This document shows, piece after piece, positions 12,501 to 24,500 of a stretch of 64,000 nucleotides of DNA. Under the pieces are notes generated by a model. That model saw nothing but the letters and a program-made list of their open reading frames with translations, searched no databases and was not told the DNA's origin. This DNA is from Galaxea fascicularis (lineage: Eukaryota; Cnidaria; Anthozoa; Scleractinia; Euphylliidae): assembly GCA_948470475.1 (NCBI GenBank), contig OX419343.1, positions 26,840,878 through 26,904,877 on the forward strand, written 5' to 3'. A program made the translations under genes and the position numbers. Every line of letters starts with the position of its first letter. The first letter of the stretch is position 1.

Positions 12501-15500
12501 TTGAATAATTTAGAATTTTTATGTGCATGTGCAAAGAAGTGTGTCATACACTGTACGTAACAAGATAAATGTGGCCATTTAGTCATACAACAAACTGAGT
12601 GTCATTGAAGTCATTGTCAACTTAATAGTAATTGGATTTTACCTAAAACAGAGAATCACATTTGTCTGGAAACAATTTTATGCAGAAAAACAGATCTTGG
12701 AAAGGAGGTCTTCTCTCCATTCTTAACGTTTTTGTTTCAATTCTCACACAGCCTTCACTGCTCAGACTCTACTTTTTAAGCAAAATTAATATAAATGGTA
12801 CAGCTGTATTTAATGTTACTATTGTTACCTGCTACATATTTATAAAACTGTGTTCTATTTCAACACCCCAGCCCAGGTTTTATGACAACTCAATTGCCGT
12901 GGTGTGTAAACTGCAGCCTTTCAATAATCAAGGTATATTTAGAAAAGTACTACATAGTGAGCTTTGTGCTTGAGGACTAGGAGATGCTTGTGTTACCTAA
13001 GTAGAAATATTCAAGGTTGTGACTTGTAAACCTAGATAGAATAAAAGATATTTTCTTAGTGGAGTGGTTAAACTTACATTAAAATTGGTTTTTGTGTGAA
13101 AAGAAGCATAATATATGCATCTTCACTGTTACAACATTTTTGTTTATACTTTAGTGTTTTGGAAGTGTTAGAGCTGCCTCACACAAAACCAGAATTGGCT
13201 GGTTTAGCTCTTATGTTGAGTACTCCAAAATGTCTTTTGCTAGGCTGGTGGGGTGCAGAGCAGATGTTTTCTTATCAAGTTGAAAATGACCTGTGTAAAG
13301 TTTGCAGATAAAAATATCAATTATTCTTTTTCATGTTGCCATTGATATATAAAAATGTGTTGTTCAGTTAAACAGAGAAGTTAACGTCTAAAGGATTGTA
13401 AATGTGGTTAGTTTCTAGTGAAAATCTGTCTAGCTATTCATTGTTGTCATCAAGGAATATTGCCTTTTGAATTTGATACCAAGAATGAAACCTAACATAA
13501 ATTTGATTTATTGTTGGTTGGTTCACATAGTCGTTTCATTACAGTAATTATTTAATTCAGTTGGAATATTCCTGGAGCTGGGGTGTTGATTAATGTTTTA
13601 AAACTGTTGTTACCTTCATTCAAAAGTTCCTACTAATCAGTTGCTTTAAGTGTCATCTTGAATTATTTCATGAATGCACAATTCTATGCTGTCCTAATGT
13701 TTTCAGGTTAGTAGCTATCAAGATCGTTGAATTGTTTTCAGGTACAAAGCAACACATTCAATGCAGAGGCTGATGCTGAACTTGTCAGTGAAACTGTTCT
13801 GCATGTATGCAGGAACTATCCTGAGGTACAATGTATAAACAAGGCATAAAAGCTTCCTTTCCCCAATTAATCCATCATTCATGAAACCAACCAGGCAAAT
13901 AATGTATTAAGCAATCAATTAAATGAATCAGTCAGTCAGTCAGTCAGTCATCACAAGGAGCAAGTTAGTAATCATTCACACTCAAGAGACATCAAATGAT
14001 AAATTCAGTGTAACTGTATTTCGTATTTAGTTCCTTCACAGATGTATCAAGATAGGGTAAAAGTAACCACACCGTAGAGTATTAAACAGGCATTTTATTA
14101 GATTCTGAGACCTATCTTCTTTTCTTTCCAGTCTTAAAGTAAAAGGTTACATAGGGTTGCTCATCTGCTTACCAATACGAATCTTCCTACTGTAGCAATT
14201 TCATGAAAACTCTAGTTTGTTATGTCACCTGTGCACTGTTATTGATTTTAGTGGCTTTGTCTGCATGATAGGGGGCTATTTTGTGTTTTTTGGCTGGATG
14301 GGATGAGATTGCTGTTGTCCATGATGTGCTGTTATCCAAAATACATGATGTACATGTGAGTCAATGTTGCAAATTTTCTGTTTTATGTTTTATCAAGTTT
14401 GTAATGTTTTGGAATATCAAACTGACAGAGCCATGTTATCTACATTAATTTTGTGAAGGCAAAAGTTAAAAAATGCCTTTAAAAATGTCTAATGTGATTG
14501 GAATGGGACTAGTGCTCAACTTAAGACTATAAACATTTAGTTATGTGCATTTCTACATATTATGGCATAGAACACTTGTGACATCAGCAGTTTACATATG
14601 CAAAAAAAGATATAAACTCTAAAAAAGATCTCAAATGTGGTGTCTTTCTGTCACCAAATTTTCTGTTGATAATTTGTACTACTCTTTTTTATGACATGAG
14701 CACTGAAGTTCAAAACCTTCCTGACTGCATTATTTTACTGATGTCAGTTATAGCTATGTTGTCAGCTGACCACATTGTCAGCATTTCATTGTGATCTTTT
14801 GTATTAAATGACTACTTTCTCAGAAATATACTTTTATTTATCCTACTTGTTTAGCACAAACGTTGAATATCGTTGGGAGGCCAAAGCCAGAGGCTTACAT
14901 GGCATGGGTCAGGGTACCGAGAACAAAAGAATTGCCATAACTAGATTGATGACTAAAGGAAAATATTCTACTAAGTTGTAACAGCAGTATATAATGTTAT
15001 TTTTGTCCAAGAAACTCATTTATGAACGTTTTGCAGAAATCTCAATTCCTTGTTCTTCCACTCCATTCCATGCTTCCAATGTTTAACCAGCGATTAGTGT
15101 TTGAGAGGTGAGTTGTTATGAGCATGGTCCTTAGTAAGTGTTCACTATGGTTTAGCCAAAGAATCAATTATTACTATTGTCAATCATAAGGACCCTTATA
15201 ATTTTGTTTCCAAGCATTCTCGGTAAGACAAGCTATACCTTTATTGTTCAGGATGATTGTTATAACTCAGGGCTCGAGACTAACGGTAGGCAGCTAGCCA
15301 CATACTAGTAAAACTTCCGTTTTGGCTAGTAGGGTTTGCGCTTCATTAGCCGTTTTGGCCAGTGAAAATATTAGCAGAAAACATGTGCACTAGCCACTGG
15401 GCTAGTAAGCTAATGAGTTAGTCTCGGGCCCTGTAACTTCTCTATTTTATACCAAACCTAAATCTCATCTCTATACTGATGTACAGGAGATAGCTTGAAT

Positions 15501-18500
15501 GGTCGTTCAGTATGTGGGCACCGTGCTTCAAATACATAACCCGTGGATAAACTTCTCCCTTAAGCCTGGTTCTCACAAGCGACCCACGCATTAGCGAAAG
15601 CGCAAGTGCAAGGCAGGTGAGGACATGCAAAACACAAGCATATAAGCACAAGAGCAGGACCAATGCAAGAAAAAACAAAACTTGCGCTCTTCTTGTGCTT
15701 GCGTTGGCGCGAGGAAATAGGTTAGAAAATCATATCTGCGCTCGCGCTTGTGCTTATGTTTGCATTTTGTAGTTGCGCTCATGCTTGCATTGCTAGTAAG
15801 GACCAGGCCTAAATGGAACGTTTGAAGTTGAAAGTTGTTGCGCATGATCACAAGACTGATGTACATACACAGTTACAGATTGGCATACTAAATTAACCAG
15901 GATATATTTGATGTCCAGGCCTCCTGTTGGCGTCCGTAAGGTTGTGCTGGCCACCAACATAGCAGAAACTTCAATAACCATTGACGATGTTGTGTATGTG
16001 ATCAATGCTGGGAATCATAAAGAGCAAATGTATGATGCGGCAAACAAGGTGTGACGCTAACTCGGTTTGTGTTTCTTTTCTTTTGCCGCTGTTATCTGTG
16101 CAGCAGAGAGTAAAATTTTAATTACACACCTCAGGATTTCTTCTTCGGCTCTAAAGTTCTAGCTTCCTTTTACAACATAACAAACAGCGCTACACTTGGC
16201 AGGTCAAACTGAAGACTGCTTAGAACGTGCATAGAGCTCCAAATAATCTTTCTCTTTTTTCCAATTCCTTTTGATCGCGCACAAACCACTGCTAGTTGCA
16301 CAGGTTAACCAAGCTGCTGTTTTTGTTAGGTGTCATGTTTAATGACTCACTGGACATCCCAAGCTAGCGTGGTCCAGAGACGTGGCCGTGCAGGGCGCTG
16401 CAAACCGGGATTCTGCTTCAACCTCTTTACAAGGGAACAGTTCGAAAATATGAGTAAGTTTCTTAACCTAACAAGAGTCCACTTTTAAGTCCGTAAGTTT
16501 TGAGATTTAAGCTGTCTGAACGTCTGTTGCAGCTCTTTACCAGTCTGCCGAAATGCAGAGGATTTCACTGGAAGAAATTGTCCTTCAGACGAAGGTAAGG
16601 GGAAATTGTTTGTATATTTTGAAATAGGCAAGCAATGCCACGACTTGGGAAATAATATGAATAGTGAGCTCTCAATGCGAAAGTACGGGAGGTTACTAGT
16701 TGTTACTCACAGACTAATACAGACCTGGTGCAGCGTTAGATACAGTATTATAACAAAATATTACCTACTGATTTCCAGTTGAAACGGTGGTCATCGTTAA
16801 GAATTTCATCCGCAGATGTGGATGAAAAGCACGAGAAACAGTACTCTGAGCAAAAGATGGATTAGTAGCAATAACGTGCTTTAAAGAATTCTAGGATGCT
16901 ATCTGCACACTCAAATACTGTGTTACGAAAGGAATTGACAGAAAATTTAAGTTGAATACTCGTTGATTTAGTCCGCTTTGTTCTCACAGATTCAGTGTTC
17001 GGATCAGTCATTCAAGGTTCAAGAGTTTTTGTCATTGGCTTTAGACCCTCCTTCATCAATGGCCGGTAAGAACAGCTCTCGGAGAGTTTCTGAGCTTTGA
17101 AAGCTTCGGTGAACTTTAAATTCTCTTTGATAGAGCCAAAGAATAACTTCCGTGCATCATCATTTGCCAACGATGGCACCTCCATTGATTGAATTTTATT
17201 TGATTCACAGTTCAAAGTGCAGTATCAGAATTACAGGAGATTGGAGCGATGAATAGTCAGGTTAGTTTGTTGGAGTGATAGTAACTATGCCGGTCGAGCA
17301 CAGTTAGAACTAAAGATGCAGATTAAAGTAGCTTTCGTGGCAGGCATTTGGAAGGCCAGCGGAAGGAGGGAATTTGGGCGCGCGCGAGTGTGAAGGACAC
17401 CCAAATTCCCCCTTTCACTTCGTTTCGAACGCCTGCCACACAGGCTATGATTAAAAGGGAATCTGCACCTTGTATGTCTCGCCGCTATTTAGTTAATTGC
17501 ACCCCTTGGTGTGGGTGTGTCGGGGGGTGTGTGTGTCTGTTTGGTAAGGGTGATGTGCTGCGAATTTTGCCCTTTTTTGTGCATTTAGAGGGTTAGCGAT
17601 ATTTAGTGTACTACTTAGTACTGCTTCTCTTCTGCTCCCTGTATGAAGGAGAGTATCATGACTCCTCTGAAAACGACTGCAAGTGAGGCCATCTTAGTAC
17701 ATTTGCATGGAGAGGAATAGCTTGCGAGTTTATTTGTTGTTCGTTGTGTGACATTTAGATTAGCGTTACGTATTTGAACATTATTTTTTCTTAGCACGTG
17801 GACAGATCACGCGGTTGATACACGTGATCACGTGAACATTGAACACGCTGTATTTTTGTTGTTGAAGGAATGTTTTTTTTTTTTTTTTGTACGGAGTGTG
17901 GTTGTAGAGTTCTGTTTTGAAACCCGTTCGCTTGCTGGAAATCTGTATTTTTGATGGGACATTAAAGAAGATCGATAAAATTCACGACAGTGAGCAAGCG
18001 ATTGGCGAACGAAGCGAGCCGCGAGAAGATTGGGCACTGATAAGTCTTGAGCCATCGTCCCTAAGGCCCTGGGAAACGAGGACACATTGTTGTTCATGAT
18101 GTTTCTTGGGCGCGCAAACAATGTTGTGTTTCCATGCTGCGCAAACTGGGAAACATTTGTTGGGAACACAATGTTTCTGAACAAAATCAGAAACATTTTT
18201 GGTTTCCCTGACACAAAATTTGTGTCCGCAACAAATGTTGGCGCGCGCGGGCAAACGCGGAAACATTTGCGTCGGCAACAATGTGTCCTCGTTTGCCAGG
18301 GCCTTTAAATACAAATCTCTCAGGCACCAACTACGGGCTAATACACTCAACTAGCTATCCAACTGGAAGCAAGCCGAAGATATCAGAAGTTATTTTCTTC
18401 GTTTTTCCTTTTAAGGAAGATCTAACAGTCCTGGGAAAACACATGGCGTATTTGCCAGTTGAACCACGGATTGCTAAAATGATCATTTACGGTACCATCT

Positions 18501-21500
18501 TCAGGTGCTTGGATCCAGTGCTCACAATCGCTGCAGGTCTTAGCTACAAAGATCCCTTTGTAACACCTCTTAACTGCCGTGAACAGGCTGATCAGGTAAC
18601 TAACTGTTTTTTCTTGTTTTGGCGGCAATAACAGTTCAGACGCCGTGCTACGCTTGCGCTCCACCAAGTAGCGTGCAGTTGTTGGTAAAGTTGTGTTGCC
18701 TAAATTAATTTCTTTTTTGTTTTTGGAGAGAGAATTTAATTTTACAAGTGGGAGCTTGAATGGTGAGACTTCTCTGTCGTTAATAAATCCCTTATTCAAC
18801 GTTTTCTATTTTACGGTAGTCTCGCAAAGGTTTCGCGCATGGCAGCAGGAGCGATCATGTAGCTTTATTGAACGCCTTCATTGAGTGGGCAGACGCCATG
18901 AGCCGGTCACGTGGAAAAGAATTTGTTGATCAGCGGTTTCTTCATTGGGGCACGCTCAACATGATCAGCGGTAAGTTTTCTGACGATCAGGCGTTGTTTT
19001 GGTCACAGTTGATTTATTTCAATATTGATTCATTTAGTTTGGTTTTTAATATTCTTAGAGCAATGTTAGTACCCTTGACAATGGAGTCATGATCACTCCG
19101 AAGCGTCGGTTTTTATCCTTCCTTTTTACTGTTGTATTAATACTGGGTATGTTAGATTAATGCGTATTTATTTATTAACCACTTGTGATTTCAAATCGAA
19201 CTCGCGCTGCACGCTCGTTCGATTTTGAAATCACGCGTATGATTTCAGACCAAATTGCACTCCACTTAGTTCAATTACCATTATAAAACGTCCACTCGTA
19301 AGATATGGAAACAACTGTGAAAGAAAAGCATGCTTTAATTCTGCAATTAAATAAAAAAATAAATACAAAAAGACTGCAAAACGAAATAAATGCATATTGT
19401 TTAGATTACCACTTTAGGTCTGAGATTTCCCTGTAATGACCGAACGGACGAGGTTAATAAGTTATTTATTATATGGCCTTTTTAGCGCTATTCTTAAAAA
19501 TAATACAATAAAAACACTGGAAGTAATTTTCCGCGCGCAAGAGGTCATTCAAGGTCGTGTTCACTGAACCGAAACGAACCTGGCGATGCGATCGTAACCA
19601 CAAAACACGGTTTTTGCGTCAAGGTTTAGGGCAAGATTAACTACTTAAATTTCAAAAAAAAAAACCTACTGACCTGTGTTTGCAAGTGTTTTCATAATGC
19701 CCGGTCATTACAAGAAAATCTTGCCCGCTCAGCAGCCAATCCGAGCGCGCGTACTATTGCAGCCACATAATAATATACATTGACCTTTGATAAACTAGTA
19801 AAACAAAACGATTCTGTGAGATGTTTCTTTTTCTGTCAGTGATGAGTTTTTGGTTGTTATTTTCTTGTTAAAAATAGGTAAACACTTCAAAGGTAAGGTT
19901 GACTTGTCTAGTTGGTCGCAATTCGCTGCCATGTGGCCATACGGCCGAAGGTTAACCGGGCTTGCCTTAGTGCGTTGTGGTCTTGCTTAGATGGCCAGTT
20001 TCTGCTATTTCTTTGCAGGAAGAAAGATGGAAAGTGGAGGTTTCTCAGAATTACGAACAGCTTATATTTGAACCTTTGTTTCTTGTTCTGAAGACGTCGT
20101 CTTCTCCTAGGCTCATTTGTTCTTCTCGTGTGTCGGTCTGTCTTACCAACTGTGAATCAACAGACCCTTGGGTCAGATAAAGCCTTTCTGTTGTGTTCCT
20201 TGGCTCGAGTTTCCCGTGTTCAAACGTTAGTTTCAGGTGTGTTGCGCAGGTCGGCACTTGACGAAGATATGTGCACATGCGAGTTTTTAAGATAGTTGAT
20301 CCTCTGATTGGAAATCGTCCGTGAAACCGGAATAACATCGCCATTCGTATCAATGGTGTACTTTCGTCCGAGAATCTTGAACACGGCAATGCGTATTTCC
20401 TTTAAACGAAAACAGTAAACGAAAGGATTCAGCGAAGAGCTGAAGTAGACAAAAGTAGCAAAGAAGTTGTAGATGATGTTCAAGCGCGGCCCACCCCCTC
20501 GACGCATCTTTATCACCAGTACGGTGATAAACGGAATGAAGGTGCCGAGGAAAAGGGTGATTATATACAACATGGTGATGGCGGATCGCTTGAAGCTGTT
20601 GATATCAGGAGCCAAGTGCATCTGGTCTTTTGTTTTCCTCTGCAGAGTACGGACCTGGAAAAAGACAAACGATCAGGTTTAATTAGAAATTCACCCGCTG
20701 TCGCCAGATCAGAGCTCGCTCGATCCAAGGGTATGTGGTGACTGCGCAGATTCGGGAGGGCTGAGAAAGGCGGTCAGTCCCAGATGTTGAGTGAAAATGA
20801 AATCGTTTGTGTTGTGGAGAATTTTTTTTTTTAGGTTTTGAGCTTGATTAATTGTTATTCTAAAGTGCGGTGCATTTTTCTGTTCGTTTGACTCTTGTCA
20901 TGACAATGGCGTGAAAGCTGTTGAACTTCCCTTTCATTGTAGTTCTTCTGGTGCAATTTATTTGGCGGATAATGGCAAGGCCAAGAGGCTAATTGAGTTA
21001 AGACAAATATTGGGTTTTATCAGCGGAGTTGATAGTACAAATTGACCACCGCACAGGGGTTCTAAAAGCTGGCATTTGGAGCGTTAGCCCGAAACGAAAC
21101 ACTCGAAACGTCATCTTAAATAAGAATCCCTGTATAGTGGCCAATTTAGGCCAAGTAAAAACAAAACACATGTTTCTCGTCCCCGCCCGCTTCATTTTTT
21201 AGCGCCGCCTCTCTTTTTTATTATTTTTTTATGAGCAAAAACCAACAGGCGTTACTTTAACCTTGTACATAGTTCTCCTCTGTCTCATACAAAGAAAACT
21301 CAAAATAGAGAGATGGCGTTTGTCTGCGTCCTTATTCGAACTCAGGCTAAGATACTAAAGACATGGTACGCAAGGTCGGTAGTAGATAGGACAATCACCT
21401 TACAGGATTTATTTTGTAAGTTCGCATCCTGTGTACACACCAAAATAATGTAAATTTTCACTGTTAACCCTTTGTGTGTATCAAAATTAAACAAACTTGT

Positions 21501-24500
21501 GTTTAATCAATATCTGATGTTTCGTTTTATTAATATTTGACCTAAGAGCTCCAACGTATCCCTGGGGGAAGGTAATAATGTGTAAAGAAAGCATGCAATA
21601 GGAAATAATAAATAACAAAAAAAACTGCCCGCCCGCTTTCTTTTTTATAGAAATCCGGACGAGAAACATTTTTTTTAAACTTGGCCTTACATTGTCAACT
21701 CCGTTAATAAACCCAATTTTTTGTGTACAACTCCCCCAGCGACACAGCGCCAGTTTCTTTAGAAACTACACCCTTTCAGAAAATGGAGTCAAAGTTGAGT
21801 CAACGAATAAATATAAAATTACTCCAAACTAACCTGTTGGTAAATCTTGAAGTACGCCGCTACTGTGATAACAATACATGTGATATCCATAATAACGACC
21901 GTCATAACCAGAGCACTGTAAGAGACTCCTAAAAGCCGGGCGATGACTAAAGATACACAGATAACCCAGAAGATTAACACTACAAGCAAAACACGGCGGA
22001 CTGTGACTATGCTCTCGTATCTCAAGTGGAGCTTGATGGCAAGAAATCTCTCGACTGAAATAGCGGTGATGACCAGGAAAGAGACCCCGGCGCAGATCCA
22101 CGAGAGCGATCCAGTGGTTAGGATTTTGGCCACGCAGTAAGCTTGGAGATTTTGTTTTATTTCGAAGATGATTTGAAGAGCGTTGGTCGGTTGAACGATC
22201 AGCCCCACCAAGAAATCGGCGAAGGCGAGACAGCAGAGTAGTATGTTAGACGGCGTACGCAAATTTGGTGTCCTCCAAACGGAAAGAAGAATTAATGAAT
22301 TCCCAACAGTGGCTGAGAGAGCTGTTAGCAAGTTCATCACCACTAGAATGATGTTTGTGACATGTGTAGCCTTCGTACTGTACCATTCTTCATGCAAATA
22401 AACGCAAGTTATTTTGGTTGGAAGCATGTCTGCCATAGTCGAATTCTCCATGCTAATTGAAGTGTTCGCAGAGTGCCAGAGGCTTTTGTGCCTAATCGAT
22501 GTGTCAGTGCGAGTAAGACGGAAAATCTTGTGACATTTTCTTGGTGTTATGTTGTAATTGATATCTCTCGTATCAAATAATGATCACCCGGAAAGCTCTA
22601 TCCGCGATCGAGGCTTTAAAATTTTTTTGTTTCGGTTGACACCAATTTTATGCTAATTCGTGAGGGAAGAAAGTTTAATTCCCATTGTTTTTTAATGATT
22701 AGAGTGGATTCTTTTTTAGCACATTTCAGAAATAAGCAGCAGGACATTCAGTTGTCTTTTTTGACAAACAATTTCAAGTATTCGGTCTATTTGTTGGCGA
22801 TCGAGGTCACGTCGAGTCAGTTGCGTCTGCTTTTTGTGATTTTTTGTCGTCAATCATCTTATTTACTGTGAGAGGAGCAACAAATAGTTTATTACATCTG
22901 ATTTTGTTTTGTTTGATGCGCATTGTCAATTCAGCGGAAAGGGTGTTTTGATGATATGCATCCTGACTGTCGGCTTTTAAGCTCAATTAATATGATTTTT
23001 ACCACTTCCACTTAGTCCATTTTCTGCACTCAATAATTTTCCTCGGGCTTTTTCTTCACCTGTTAGTCTTGGCCCAGCTGCTCGTCAAAATAGCAATTCT
23101 AAGGTTTTAAAAAGCTGATCTCGTTATCGCTTCTCAATTGCGTTTTATCTCTTTCGAGACAAGAGCTGTAAACAAGATTCCGCTTTGTGGTGACTGGTCG
23201 CGTCTTGGTATGACGTCACTTTCGTAACGTCAAATAATATCCCAACATATCAAGGTTTCAGCAGATGATCTCATTCTTCAAACTACCACATAGATTAACG
23301 TAAACGGTTACGGAGTTTTATTTTGGGAATTGACAACACATTTTTGTCGATTTTATTTTTTCCATAAACATTAGTTCATAAATTAGCAGGGCCGTGAACT
23401 GAAAGTCACGCAAAAGATGTTGGAGCGTACACTCCAAACTTTTGCAAGGACCACGAACATGCAGTTTGTCAGTAAGAATCACATCTTGAGTCTACCAACT
23501 TTGACCGGGTGTGGTTTGCGGAGGCGGCAAAATCGCACTGAAGAGGAAGCTCTTACGTACGAGCAGCGTTTCCTGTTTACATAACCTGTCAAAAAGGTCA
23601 TGTACAACACCCAAACTTTTCGCCTAGTGAAGGAGCACATGTTGAGTCGAGCGCGCGCGGAGCAATCTCTCGCGCTTCTCCTCCCTCTCGCGCGCCTCAA
23701 TAACTCGCGTCAGTTTACTTCCGTCAGTGTCGCGCGCGAAAAGAGGTAATAGGGAGCTTAAGCACGCGTGTTTTTGAGACGCGGACGGCAACCGGAAGTG
23801 AATATTTCGCAACCCAGAATAGCGGTCCCAGACTTTTAAATTTAGGGTCTCTAATAGTGAAAAGATACTTGACGATATAAATATAGTTGTGTGAAGACAA
23901 GTTAAAAGGGAAAACATCTCACTTCCGGTTGCCGTTCGCGTCTCAAAAACGCGCGTGCTTAAGCTCCCTAATGCCCCCTCGCGCGCGTGCTTTGTATGGA
24001 GTCATTCAAGAGCCGTTATGGTTGTTTAGGATGGTGAACGTTAATAGCCAGTTTTTCTTGAAATCAACTGATGGACTTATTAGTATAGGAAATCGCACGA
24101 TCTAGAGTACAATTCGGGATTAATAGGTACGAGTGATTTTGAAAGTTCTCAAAATTGCACGAGCCTTTACTGTACTTTCTACGTCACCTTTGTCACAAGC
24201 CTTGATTTCTAGCTGAGAAAGTATCTCAGGTGGTGAGGTTAACTACGTTAATGCTCATTTGTTTTTGTCAGGTATGCGTGATCAATTTGTCCGACTTTTG
24301 GAACTATCGGGCCTAGTCTCTAGCTATCACAGTGGTCACACGGTCAATGCCTTTGGCGGAAATCTGGAGCTGGTGAAGGTGAGGATGCCTGAAGCATGCC
24401 GGTTAGCCGTTAATCTCTTCCATGATCCAGTGCGATAGTACTCCTTATTTGTGTATTGGGCCCACAGAACGGGAGCGACTAACGTGAGATATTCGGGATC

